A stretch of DNA of 64,000 bases, from contig JAFLEF010000011.1 in assembly GCA_017309115.1 (NCBI GenBank), forward strand, positions 85,281-149,280, given 5' to 3'. Source of the stretch: Verrucomicrobiota bacterium (GTDB taxonomy: Bacteria > Verrucomicrobiota > Verrucomicrobiia > Limisphaerales > UBA9464). The notes beneath the pieces were generated by a model. The model was not told where the DNA came from, did no database searches, and was given only the letters and a program-made list of their open reading frames with translations. Below are positions 42,217 to 51,624 of the stretch, piece by piece (position 1 is the stretch's first letter; each line of letters starts with the position of its first letter). A program made the translations under genes and the position numbers.

Positions 42217-44373
42217 GTGCAATTCCTCGTCCTGTTTCTGTTGTTCCTGGTCCTGGTCGCCGCCGGTGTCCTCTCGGTCTTCTGCGTCCGGAAGATTCCG
42301 CCGGGACGCGCTGGGGTCACCACCGGTTGGGGCGGCCTAAAGGTCTCCTTCGACTGGATGCTCCGCCTGCCGATCGTCCAGAATTACCACATTGTCGATA
42401 TCTCGGTGAAAAAGCTCGAGATCCAGCGCAAGGGTAAGGACGGGTTGGTCTGCAAAGACAACATCCGCGCGGACATCGTGGTGGCCTTCTACATTCGGGT
42501 GGAGGCAACCGAGGAAAGCGTCCGCAAGGTCGCCCAAATGCTCGGACCCGAGCGGGTCTCCGATCAGGAACAGCTGAGAGAGCTGTTCGAAGCCAAATTT
42601 TCCGAGGCGCTCAAGACGGCCGGTAAGCAAATGGAGTTCCACGAACTCTTCACGGAACGCATCAAGTTCCGGGACCAGATTCAGGGCACCATCGGCAAAG
42701 ACCTCGACGGGTTCCTTCTGCAAGACGTGGCGATCGACTACCTCGAACAGACACCGCTGGATCAACACGACCCCAACAACGTTCTGGATGCCGAGGGTAT
42801 CAAAAAGATCACAGAGATCACCCAGCGAGAACGGGTCAGCGCCAATGAATTTTCGCAGCGGGCTTCGGTGCAAATGGAGAAGGAGAACGCCGACGCCGAT
42901 ATCGCCAAGCGCGAACAGAAGCGGCGGAACGAAGAGGATACGGCCAAGCAATCCCGCGCCATTACCGAAGTGAAGGCCAATGAGGAAGCCGAGGCCCGCA
43001 AGGTGATCGAGATGCGCCGTCAGGAGGTTGAGGCCAAACGCTTGGAAGCGGAGGAGGCCATCCGATTGCGGACGGAGGACATGAACCGCGCCGTTCAGGA
43101 GCGGGAGTTCACGGTCAAGAAAGAGAAGGAGCGGCTCGAGCAGGAAGCCACTCAAGAGGGCGAAGAAGCCCGGGTTCGGCGCGAGCGAACGGTCTCGCTC
43201 GCCGAGATGGACAAGGAAGTGAAGGTTGCCGAAGCCGCTGTGGAAGTGGAGCGGCGGCGGGCCGTGGTGGTGGCGGAGCAAAAGGCGGTCGTTCAACAGT
43301 CCGAGGAAAAGCTCAACATCGAGGCCCGCATGACGGCGGAACGGGTCAAGGAAGTGACCTTGATCGAGGCCGAAATGAACGCGAAGAAGGATCAGGTGGT
43401 GAAGGTGGTCGCTTCTGAGGCGCAGAAGGATTCCGAACGCAATCTGGCCGAGGCTGACAAGATCCGATTGGTCATGGCTGCGGAGGCCTCTCGTGAGGTT
43501 GCTCTGCGCGAAGCCGAGCGGATTCAGACACTGGCGGACGCGGAGTCCAAAGCGTCCGAGAAGCGTCGCCACGCTTCAGAACAGGATGCCGAAGGTCTCG
43601 CGGCCAAGGAAGCTGCGCGGGGCTTGGGCGAAGCCAAGGTCATCACGGCCAAGGCCAATGCCCGCAAGGCCGACGCCGCCGCGCTGCGGGAGATCGGTTT
43701 GGCCGAAGCGCAGGTTACCAAAGCGAAGGGCGATGTGCAGGCGGAAGTAACCCAAAGCCAGGCGGAGGCCGAAGCCGAGGGCACCAAGGATCGCGAGATG
43801 GCCCTCGCTACAGGAATCGAAGCCAAGGGACTCGCCGAAGCCAAGGCGATTGAGGAGAAGGCGAAGGCCATGAAACTCCTGCACGAAGCCGGTCAGCAAC
43901 ACGAGGAGTTCCGGCTGCGATTGGCCAAGGAACGCGATGTCGAACTCGCCTCCATTCAGGTCGAGAGGGACATCGCCCAAGCTCATTCCCAAGTGGTGAG
44001 CGAAGCTTTGCGCTCGGCGAAGATCGATATCGTCGGCGGCGAGAATGACTTCTTCGAGAAGGTTGTCCGGGCGGTCGGGACCGGGAAATCGGTGGACCGC
44101 GTGGTGCAAAACAGCCGCACGCTCACGGACATCAAGGAAACCTTCTTCAATGGAGATCCGGAACGGTTCAAATCTCAGATGCGCCAATGGATCGCCGACT
44201 TCGGAGTAAAGTCCGAGGATTTGAAGAATCTGACGGTGGCCGCCCTGCTGACCCGCCTGTTGGCGCAAAACACAGACGGAGGGATGAAATCACTCCTGCA
44301 GGCGGCCTTGGGCGCCGCGCGGGAGCGGGGTCTGGCCGAGGCTCCGGCGACGTCCGTCCTCTCGCCGTCTTGA
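42217..44373 (+). CDS. Flotillin-like SPFH/Band-7 membrane protein
   Basis: 718 residues from GTG 42217. An N-terminal transmembrane helix (FLVLFLLFLVLVAAGVLSVF, residues 3-22) is followed by an SPFH/Band-7 domain (~25-200; ADIVVAFYIRVEATEESVRK, the LREFFEAK-like segment EAKFSEALKTAGKQMEF). A ~350-residue Glu/Ala/Lys/Arg-rich coiled coil follows (~205-600), then a C-terminal region (600-718; SEALRSAKIDIVGGENDFFE, QNSRTLTDIKETFFNGDPE). This is the architecture of YqiK/flotillin scaffolds, which organise membrane domains and oligomerise as rings or cages. The ATPase gene begins 48 bases later, implying a shared transcript and probably a complex. The ~200 bases before it hold no recognised feature. 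Confidence 0.88.
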   Translation: MQFLVLFLLFLVLVAAGVLSVFCVRKIPPGRAGVTTGWGGLKVSFDWMLRLPIVQNYHIVDISVKKLEIQRKGKDGLVCKDNIRADIVVAFYIRVEATEESVRKVAQMLGPERVSDQEQLRELFEAKFSEALKTAGKQMEFHELFTERIKFRDQIQGTIGKDLDGFLLQDVAIDYLEQTPLDQHDPNNVLDAEGIKKITEITQRERVSANEFSQRASVQMEKENADADIAKREQKRRNEEDTAKQSRAITEVKANEEAEARKVIEMRRQEVEAKRLEAEEAIRLRTEDMNRAVQEREFTVKKEKERLEQEATQEGEEARVRRERTVSLAEMDKEVKVAEAAVEVERRRAVVVAEQKAVVQQSEEKLNIEARMTAERVKEVTLIEAEMNAKKDQVVKVVASEAQKDSERNLAEADKIRLVMAAEASREVALREAERIQTLADAESKASEKRRHASEQDAEGLAAKEAARGLGEAKVITAKANARKADAAALREIGLAEAQVTKAKGDVQAEVTQSQAEAEAEGTKDREMALATGIEAKGLAEAKAIEEKAKAMKLLHEAGQQHEEFRLRLAKERDVELASIQVERDIAQAHSQVVSEALRSAKIDIVGGENDFFEKVVRAVGTGKSVDRVVQNSRTLTDIKETFFNGDPERFKSQMRQWIADFGVKSEDLKNLTVAALLTRLLAQNTDGGMKSLLQAALGAARERGLAEAPATSVLSPS

Positions 44374-44421
44374 ATCTGATCGGGTCCGGGAGGGTTCGTC
44401 TTCGACGAGCCCTCCCGCTCC

Positions 44422-47400
44422 GTGCCCCTTCCTGAAATGGCTGAATCCGCCCCTGCCGTCCCGACTTCGGGTGCCGCCGCCTCCCCGGCATTGCCGGTCG
44501 GTGGGGCAGTTCCCCAAGCCTTGGGCAACGCTACCTACGAAATCATCCGGCAACGGCTCCGCAAGCAGGCTGACTCCCTACGCGAGCGAATGAGTCTGTT
44601 GGATGCCCGTCGGCAGGAAGTCTTCGGCAAGGTGGAGTTCAAGATCCTCCAAGCCGACCGGATCACCACCGCCCACAACTGCATCCCCCGCGACATGGTT
44701 CAGTTGGGCCGGGGCCGATTCCTCTTCGGCTTCAATGTTCATTTCGGGCTCAAGAAGGAAATGGAACTGGGGGACGTCTTTGCGGTTTATCATCGCGACG
44801 ACGCCACCGGCGGTTTTAAGGAAGTGGGGCTGGAACCGCTGCAGGATCGCCAGTTTCTCACCGACTTCAAACGGCTCTACAACGTCTATCAGAAGGCGTC
44901 TTTCGCGAAATTCTCCCTGCTCGGTAACACGCTGTTCATGGTGTTCCAGATTGGCGCGGGACCCGGTGACATCTCGGTTTTCAAGTGGGAGTTCAATGGT
45001 GGTCAATTGCGCTTCCTCGACGGACGGAGCGAAAGCGAATATCGCCGCATCGCGTTCCCCCCGCAGTTTGAGTTCCGTTGGCAGACTCCGGATCGCGAGT
45101 CGTTTCGGTATGGCGATCATCCCCACGTCTCCATCGAAGATCGCGTCTTTGTGGAGTGCATCGGCGGGGATCTGACCGTCAAGGTGGAGGACAATACGGC
45201 GACGGGTGAGGGCCTGTATTCCGAGCCGGTGGACGACAAATTTCAGAAGGTCGACGACGCCGAGATTGCCTACGCCTCCATTGACCATCTGATCCTGCTG
45301 AAGATTCGTCCCTACAAGGAGACGGTCGCCCGCTACTTCATCTACAACGAGAAGCAGCAATCCATCGTTCGAGTTGATTCGCTGGGCCAATCATGCGCCC
45401 TGTTGCCCCAGGATCACGGGCTGATTTTTCCGTCGGGATACTACCTGGCGACAGGCGGGTTGAAGGAGTTCGAAACCCGCGCGCAGAACCTCACGCTGGA
45501 GCGGGTCATTCATGCGCCCAATGGCGAGGACTCGCTTTTTGTATTCTACGAGGCAGCCACCGGTGACTACGTGCTCATGCCGTATCGTCTGATTGCCCAA
45601 CGCGTGGAGGAACGGATCACCTGTCACGGGTTTTCCCTGTTCGCGGATGGTCACCTCCTTCTGTTCCGGGCCGAAGCCGAAGCGCAGAAACATCACCAAG
45701 TTCAGCTTCGGCAGACGCCCTTCCATCAGGCGGGCTTTGAGCCACCCGGACAGCCCGACGCGTTCCTTTACCGCGTGGGAAACAAGGAAGTCGTTCGTTG
45801 CCTCGCGGAGATCAACGAAGTGCTGACCTTGGTGGAACGGGACAATCCGTACGCGGAGTTGTACGTGGATCTGGTCAAGCGCTGCGGTGCGATGCTGGAC
45901 ACCTATCCGTGGTTGAAGAGCGATGACGGGTTTCAGTTGGACTCCGCACTCCACGAAGTGCAGGCCGCCGCCGATCAGGCCGTCGATGAGTTTGACAAGG
46001 TTCGCCGGTTGCAGCGCGAAGCCGTGCAGCGGGTGGCGGATGTTCGCAAACGCACCGAGGAACGCTTCAACCTCATTCGGCGGGCGAGTTTTCGGGTGCT
46101 CGACGACTACGTGCAGAGTCTGACGGCACTGCGCCAGTTGCGGGGCGAGCTAATCACCCTCAAGGAGGTTCGCTACGTCGACGGGGCGCAAATCGCGACC
46201 CTGGAACAGTCGGTCGCGGTGCAGTCCGATGAATTGTCGCGCAACTGCGTGAAATTCCTGGTCCAGCCTTCTTCGCTGGATCCCCAGCGAAAACTCGCGC
46301 AGGAACAGCTCGCCGCGGTGGACAAGGTCACCAAGGTGGCGGAAGGGCGGAAGATTGAGAAGGCGGTGGCGGAGGCGGGCGCTGGACTGGAACTGCTGAT
46401 TGAAATCGTCAACAGCCTTAAGATCGAGGATGCGACCGAGGCGACGAGGATCATTGACGGCATCACTGCGATCTACTCCACGCTGAACCAGGTCAAAGCC
46501 GCCTTACGCAATCGGCTTCAGTCCCTGAGTGCGGCGGAAGGCACGGCCCAGTTCAACTCGCAGATGAAGCTGCTGGGCCAATCGGCGGCGAGTTATCTGG
46601 ATCTGTGCACCACCCCAGCCAAGTGCGACGAGTACTTGAACCGTCTTACGGTCCAGCTGGAGGAGATGGAGGGGGCGTTTGCCGACTTTGAGGAGTTTGC
46701 CGTTCAGCTCGCAGAGAAGCGCACTTCGCTGTACGAGGCGTTTGAGCAGCGCAAGATCAGCTTGGTGGAACAGCGCAACCGCCGGGCGGCGGCGCAGATG
46801 GCGGCGGCGGAGCGCATCCTGAAGGTCATTCAGAACCGGCTGGCGGGTTTCAAGACCATCGAGGAGATCAACTCCTACATGGCGGCCGACCTGATGATCG
46901 GCAAGGTGCGCGAGACGATTGCCCAGCTGCTGGAGGTCGAAGATTCCGTCAAAGCGGACGACTTGCAGGGTCGGCTGAAGGGCTTGCACCAGGAGGCTGT
47001 TCGGCAGCTCAAGGATCGCCAGGAGTTGTTCCAGGGCGGAGACCGGGTCATCAAACTCGGGAAGCATCGGTTCAACATCAACACCCAGCCGTTGGATCTG
47101 ACGGTGGTTCAGCGGGACGGTCGCCAGTTCGTGCATCTAACCAGCACGAAGTACTTCGACGAGATCACCGAGGAAGCTCTGCTGGCGACGCGCGCCGTGT
47201 GGGACCTGGAAGTGGTGTCGGAGACGCGGGAAGTCTACCGGGCGGAGTATCTGGCCTTTCGGATGTTGGAACAGGGCGAGGCCGGCGGACTGATGCTGGC
47301 AGGAAAACGTCTGACTCTGGCGGACGTGGCCGCCTTGGGAGAACCGGAACGACTGGCGCTGATTGAAGAGTTCATGGCGGCGCGGTACCAGGATGGCTAT

Positions 47401-49992
47401 GCCAAGGGTATCCATGATTTCGATGGAGCCCGGATTGTTCACACCCTGCTGACGACTCATCTGGCCCTTGGTCGAGCTCGGTTCTCGCCCGAGGCGCGGG
47501 CGTGTGCCGTGGTGTTCTGGCATCGGTTCCTCGCGGCTGACACCCGTGAGCTCTGGTCGAAAAAGCTCAAGGGCTTTGCCGAACGGAACCGGATTTTTCC
47601 GGGTGACCCGGTCCAGCCCGACTATCTGCGGGCGCTGACGGACTTCTTTGGGCAGTTGGCGCGCGATACGGGTTTGTTTCCCGCCAGTCTGGCACCGCTT
47701 GCCGGTGAATATTTGTTTCACGAGGTCACCTCGGGGGAGACGTTTGTGATCAGTCAGGAGGCGTCCCGTTTAACAGCGGCGTTTGAGCATCACCTGGTGG
47801 GCAAAGGCCGGGAAGAGCTCTTCGCCAACGCCCGAAAATCGTTGGCGGGTCATCCCGGCAGCGAATTGGAATTGGTCCGGGATTGGGTTCGGGGATTCTG
47901 GCTCGAACGATCCGAGCCAACGCGGTTTTTGGAAGAAGTGGTGGCGCTGGTCTATTGCGGGGGAGACTTCAGCCGGACCGTGTCCACCGCGGAGTCAGCA
48001 AGTCGTTTGGAGGGGCTGAGAGGCAATCACAGTCTCGTTCAGGGCGGCGTCTACACATTCGATTACTTCTCCTTTCAAGACCGGTTGCGCCGGCATGTTC
48101 GGGAGACGGTGCCGCAGTTTGAGAGCTACCAACGAACTAAGCAGCAGATTCTCGAAGGCGAACGAAAGAAGCTGAGGCTCGATGAGTTTCGGCCCCGGGT
48201 GTTGTCCTCCTTTGTCCGGAACCAACTGGTGGATCAGATTTACCTGCCGTTGGTGGGCGACAATCTAGCAAAGCAGCTCGGAGCGGCGGGTGATCAGAAG
48301 CGCACCGATCTGATGGGGTTGTTGCTACTCATTTCGCCGCCAGGCTATGGCAAGACCACGCTTCTTGAGTATCTCGCAGCCCGCTTGGGAATCGTGTTCG
48401 TAAAGGTCAACGGACCCGCGCTGGGGCATCAGGTGACGTCTCTGGATCCCGAGGAGGCTCCCAATGCCGCCGCTCGCGAGGAGGTCGAGAAGCTGAACCT
48501 CGCGTTGGAGATGGGTGACAACGTCATGCTCTGCGTGGATGACATCCAGCATTGCTCGCCGGAGTTCCTGCAGAAGTTCATCTCGCTCTGCGACGCCCAG
48601 CGCAAGATCGAGGGCGTTTGGCGGGGCCGTTCGCGAACCTACGATTTGCGGGGACGCAAGGTGGTGGTGGTGATGGCCGGCAATCCCTACACCGAAAGCG
48701 GTCAGAAATTCAAAATCCCGGACATGTTGGCCAACCGCGCCGACACCTACAATCTGGGCGACATCATTGGCGGCAGCGCGGAGTACTTTAAGGCCAGCTA
48801 CCTGGAGAATGCTGTCACCTCCAACGCCGCTCTGGCTCCGCTGGCCAACCGCAGCCAGAAGGATGTCCAAGCGTTCATTCGTATGGCGACCCTGGGCCAA
48901 CGGGATGGCGGAACCTTCGAAGGCAGCTATTCGTCGCAGGAAGTGGCGGAGGTGTTGTCGGTGCTGACGAAGCTGGTCGCAGTTCGGGAGATCGTGTTGA
49001 AGGTGAATCTCGAATACATCCACTCGGCGGCTCAGGCGGATGAGTTTCGCACGGAACCACCGTTCCGATTGCAGGGCTCCTACCGCAATATGAACCGGCT
49101 TGCGGAAAAGGTGGTTCCGGTCATGAACGATCAGGAGGTGGCGGATCTCGTGATGGACCACTACCGGGGCGAATCCCAAACGCTCACCACCGGAGCAGAG
49201 GCGAATCTACTGAAGTTCAAGGAACTCGTCGGGCGTCTGTCCCCGGACGAGGCAGCCCGCTGGGAGGAGATCAAGCGAACCTTCCGCCGAAATCAGTTGG
49301 TCCGCGGCGGGGATCAGAACGATCCGGTGAGTCGCGTCGTAGCCCAGTTGTCGGGCTTCCAAGCGGGCTTGGAATCGATTCAGCAGACTTTGGCGGCCCA
49401 GTTGGCTCGGCCCTCCACACCGGCGGTGGACCTCGCGCCGTTGGGGCAGGGTCTCGAGGCGATTCAGGCGGCCCTGACGCGACTGGGGTCCGGATCGTTC
49501 ACGTCTCCGGCCGTCTCGGTGGACCTTGCGCCGGTGACTCAGGTGCTTGAGTCAATGCGGGGTGCGCTGGTGGAACGCGGGAACCGGACGGAACCCTCCC
49601 ATCCCAAGGAAGGGCCGGTATCCGAAGTGGCCACCCGACTCTCCGAGGGATTCCAACAGCTGCGCGAGGATCTGAGTCGGGCCATTACCGCCGTGCATTC
49701 CGGCACAATGGCGGATCGGGTGACTAGTGTGATGCACGAACTGGAAATGATTCACAGCACGCTGGCGACCTTGAAGGACATCGCCTCCCGACAGCGGGAT
49801 CATGTGCGGAATGTGGAACAATTGCTGACGGCCCGGGCCAAAGCGGGCACGGTGGAGATCGAGTTGACCCAGGAGATGCTCGTGAATGAACGAGCCTTCC
49901 TCGACCGCTTCCACCAAGCACTCTCGGCGGTGGAGCCGGCCGCGCCACCGACCATACCTCCGCCCACGCCCGCTCCTAAACCTCCTCAGTAA
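44422..49992 (+). CDS. Giant coiled-coil AAA+ ATPase ('DNA repair ATPase' family)
   Basis: 1,856 residues from GTG 44422 (ATG 44437 is an alternative). In order: a short Ala/Pro-rich start; a ~500-residue N-terminal region of mixed beta/alpha character (RITTAHNCIPRDMVQLGRGR, FLFGFNVHFGLKKEMELGDV); helical coiled-coil segments to about 1000; a further mixed region to ~1250; and an AAA+ module with Walker A SPPGYGKTT (Lys1311), Walker B MLCVDDIQ (Asp1373-Asp1374), a sensor-1-like AGNPYTESGQ and a MLANRADTYNLGD segment. The C-terminal ~250 residues are repeat-like helices ending in a Pro-rich tail. Databases call homologues (notably in Streptomyces) 'DNA repair ATPase'; I recall no direct biochemical proof. 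It sits between an SPFH protein and a small coiled-coil protein. Confidence 0.85.
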   Translation: MPLPEMAESAPAVPTSGAAASPALPVGGAVPQALGNATYEIIRQRLRKQADSLRERMSLLDARRQEVFGKVEFKILQADRITTAHNCIPRDMVQLGRGRFLFGFNVHFGLKKEMELGDVFAVYHRDDATGGFKEVGLEPLQDRQFLTDFKRLYNVYQKASFAKFSLLGNTLFMVFQIGAGPGDISVFKWEFNGGQLRFLDGRSESEYRRIAFPPQFEFRWQTPDRESFRYGDHPHVSIEDRVFVECIGGDLTVKVEDNTATGEGLYSEPVDDKFQKVDDAEIAYASIDHLILLKIRPYKETVARYFIYNEKQQSIVRVDSLGQSCALLPQDHGLIFPSGYYLATGGLKEFETRAQNLTLERVIHAPNGEDSLFVFYEAATGDYVLMPYRLIAQRVEERITCHGFSLFADGHLLLFRAEAEAQKHHQVQLRQTPFHQAGFEPPGQPDAFLYRVGNKEVVRCLAEINEVLTLVERDNPYAELYVDLVKRCGAMLDTYPWLKSDDGFQLDSALHEVQAAADQAVDEFDKVRRLQREAVQRVADVRKRTEERFNLIRRASFRVLDDYVQSLTALRQLRGELITLKEVRYVDGAQIATLEQSVAVQSDELSRNCVKFLVQPSSLDPQRKLAQEQLAAVDKVTKVAEGRKIEKAVAEAGAGLELLIEIVNSLKIEDATEATRIIDGITAIYSTLNQVKAALRNRLQSLSAAEGTAQFNSQMKLLGQSAASYLDLCTTPAKCDEYLNRLTVQLEEMEGAFADFEEFAVQLAEKRTSLYEAFEQRKISLVEQRNRRAAAQMAAAERILKVIQNRLAGFKTIEEINSYMAADLMIGKVRETIAQLLEVEDSVKADDLQGRLKGLHQEAVRQLKDRQELFQGGDRVIKLGKHRFNINTQPLDLTVVQRDGRQFVHLTSTKYFDEITEEALLATRAVWDLEVVSETREVYRAEYLAFRMLEQGEAGGLMLAGKRLTLADVAALGEPERLALIEEFMAARYQDGYAKGIHDFDGARIVHTLLTTHLALGRARFSPEARACAVVFWHRFLAADTRELWSKKLKGFAERNRIFPGDPVQPDYLRALTDFFGQLARDTGLFPASLAPLAGEYLFHEVTSGETFVISQEASRLTAAFEHHLVGKGREELFANARKSLAGHPGSELELVRDWVRGFWLERSEPTRFLEEVVALVYCGGDFSRTVSTAESASRLEGLRGNHSLVQGGVYTFDYFSFQDRLRRHVRETVPQFESYQRTKQQILEGERKKLRLDEFRPRVLSSFVRNQLVDQIYLPLVGDNLAKQLGAAGDQKRTDLMGLLLLISPPGYGKTTLLEYLAARLGIVFVKVNGPALGHQVTSLDPEEAPNAAAREEVEKLNLALEMGDNVMLCVDDIQHCSPEFLQKFISLCDAQRKIEGVWRGRSRTYDLRGRKVVVVMAGNPYTESGQKFKIPDMLANRADTYNLGDIIGGSAEYFKASYLENAVTSNAALAPLANRSQKDVQAFIRMATLGQRDGGTFEGSYSSQEVAEVLSVLTKLVAVREIVLKVNLEYIHSAAQADEFRTEPPFRLQGSYRNMNRLAEKVVPVMNDQEVADLVMDHYRGESQTLTTGAEANLLKFKELVGRLSPDEAARWEEIKRTFRRNQLVRGGDQNDPVSRVVAQLSGFQAGLESIQQTLAAQLARPSTPAVDLAPLGQGLEAIQAALTRLGSGSFTSPAVSVDLAPVTQVLESMRGALVERGNRTEPSHPKEGPVSEVATRLSEGFQQLREDLSRAITAVHSGTMADRVTSVMHELEMIHSTLATLKDIASRQRDHVRNVEQLLTARAKAGTVEIELTQEMLVNERAFLDRFHQALSAVEPAAPPTIPPPTPAPKPPQ

Positions 49993-50017
49993 CTAAAACT
50001 TTACCCTCGGAACTCCC

Positions 50018-50809
50018 ATGAAAGAAATGATCGATCGCATCCAAAATCTGGGTCGCAAGGCGGCCGAGTTGAAGCACGCGGTCGCCAGCGCTCCCGGGCA
50101 TGTCGCCGACCTCCGCCAATCAGTGGCTCTCACCGCCGGGCAATTGCAGCAGTTGCGCACGGATGTGCAGGTTAACGTGGCGGGGTTGCGAGCGACCGAC
50201 GGAGCCAAGGTCGTCGGGGTGCTGAAGGAGTTGGTCGGCGAGACGGCGGCCATTCGGGCAGCCGGTTATGTTTTGGGCGGGGTTGAATTGGAGGTGGATC
50301 CCGTTTCGCGGGTGTTTCTGCTGCTCGACAAGGTGGAGGACGTTTCCGGGCCGCAATTGCAGGCGCTGCTGGCAGCGCAAGCGACGCATCCGGCGGTGCA
50401 TGGACTGATTACGGCCCTGGTTCAGGCAGAAGAGTTGTCGGATGGACTGGTGTTGCCGGGCCTGAGCTATCAGCGAGTCCGGGTGGAAGTTGGTCCGGTG
50501 CCAACCTTGCGGTTGTGCTGGCAGGCGACCGGTTCCGCGTCTCCACCGAGCGCGATGGCGGCAACGGCAGCCACCTCGAAGTCGATGTCCGCCTCTAGTT
50601 CCACGTCGCCGGCCCTTCCCTCCATGTTTGGCGAAGGCTCGTTCTTCGAGCGTCGGCCGGCCGTCGTGTCCACTCCGGCGTCGGTGCGGGCAGCTCCGGA
50701 TTGCCCGGCACCTGCACCATCGCCTGCCGTAACGCCGGTGGAGACATCCCGAGCGAGTGCGTTGGATCGATTCAAGAAGATGCCGGATCTGGGTCGGCGT
50801 ACGCCCTGA
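50018..50809 (+). CDS. Small coiled-coil partner protein of the SPFH-ATPase module
   Basis: 263 residues, no named family recognised. Residues 1-~60 are helical and heptad-like (MIDRIQNLGRKAAELKHAVA, SVALTAGQLQQLRTDVQVNV). Residues ~60-170 look globular (VGVLKELVGETAAIRAAGYV, ELEVDPVSRVFLLLDKVED, LPGLSYQRVRVEVGPVPTLR). Residues ~175-245 are low-complexity Ser/Ala/Pro, and the end ALDRFKKMPDLGRRTP is short and basic. It begins 25 bases after the ATPase stop, so it is the third gene of the module. A role as adaptor between ATPase and SPFH protein is a guess. Confidence 0.7.
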   Translation: MKEMIDRIQNLGRKAAELKHAVASAPGHVADLRQSVALTAGQLQQLRTDVQVNVAGLRATDGAKVVGVLKELVGETAAIRAAGYVLGGVELEVDPVSRVFLLLDKVEDVSGPQLQALLAAQATHPAVHGLITALVQAEELSDGLVLPGLSYQRVRVEVGPVPTLRLCWQATGSASPPSAMAATAATSKSMSASSSTSPALPSMFGEGSFFERRPAVVSTPASVRAAPDCPAPAPSPAVTPVETSRASALDRFKKMPDLGRRTP

Positions 50810-50890
50810 CAAACCGTGGGTAGTAGCAGAGATTCTCTCTCGGCGACCGTTGAACCCAGAGGACCTGAATTCCGATTCCAGTAGGTCTCG

Positions 50891-51571
50891 ATGGAGGAAG
50901 TCCCGTTGCCTTTTGGGCCCGGTTCGGGCAGGGGAATTGGTGTGGAAACTCCCCTGATTCGATCTGCCGTGGAGGCCGACCTATCCGATTTGGGCTCCAG
51001 CTTGTGCCGCGCGTTTATTGAGGATCCCATGATGCAGTTCATCTTTGGGGAACTCGCACACAGGCCGGAGGCGCTGGAATGGTTCATGACGGCTGGAGCG
51101 CGGTATGGCTTGCTCTGGGGTCGGGTGCTGACGACCGCGGCGCCCGCTCGGGGTGCTTCAGTCTGGTTGGCTCCGGGCGAGGGGGAAATGATTCCGGAAC
51201 GGTTGGCGGCGGCGGGCTTCGATCAGGCACCGGAACGGATGGGAATGGAGTCGTTCGAGCGGTTCATGGCGGTGATGGAGCATTTCCAAGGATTGCATGG
51301 TCGAATCGCCCCCGAGCCGCACTGGTACCTGATGATTCTGGGGGTGGATCCGGAATGTCAGCGGCAGGGTCTGGGGGGATTGCTTCTGGAACCGGTGTTG
51401 CGTGAGGCGCGGGAGGCCGGCCTCGCCGTATATCTGGAGACTTCCCGGGAAGAGAATGTTGCGTTCTATGAGCGCCACGGGTTTCGAATGGAGGAAGCTT
51501 CGGTGACGCCCGGAGGCCTCCGGGTTTGGGCGATGCTCCGACCGCCGCATCTCCCGGTCGGTGCCGTTTGA
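50891..51571 (+). CDS. GNAT-family N-acetyltransferase
   Basis: 226 residues. GNAT fold with the acetyl-CoA loop LGVDPECQRQGLGGLLLEPV (Q-R-Q-G-L-G) and a C-terminal FYERHGFRMEEA motif. The N-terminal ~90 residues contain IRSAVEADLSDLGSSLCRAF, as in the GCN5-like family with two-part substrate pockets. Substrate unknown. It lies 81 bases after the SPFH-ATPase module on the same strand and could be part of it, but the gap allows a separate promoter. Confidence 0.85.
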   Translation: MEEVPLPFGPGSGRGIGVETPLIRSAVEADLSDLGSSLCRAFIEDPMMQFIFGELAHRPEALEWFMTAGARYGLLWGRVLTTAAPARGASVWLAPGEGEMIPERLAAAGFDQAPERMGMESFERFMAVMEHFQGLHGRIAPEPHWYLMILGVDPECQRQGLGGLLLEPVLREAREAGLAVYLETSREENVAFYERHGFRMEEASVTPGGLRVWAMLRPPHLPVGAV

Positions 51572-51624
51572 ATCCCGTGCGTACGTCCCCTTGCGGCGGT
51601 CCTGAATGTCCGCTCCCTTTCGTC

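Noticed and set aside
42337-43572. 411-codon open frame antisense to the SPFH gene
   Set aside because: The Leu/His/Asp-rich translation is the expected mirror of a Glu/Ala/Lys coiled-coil gene; no real domain is seen.
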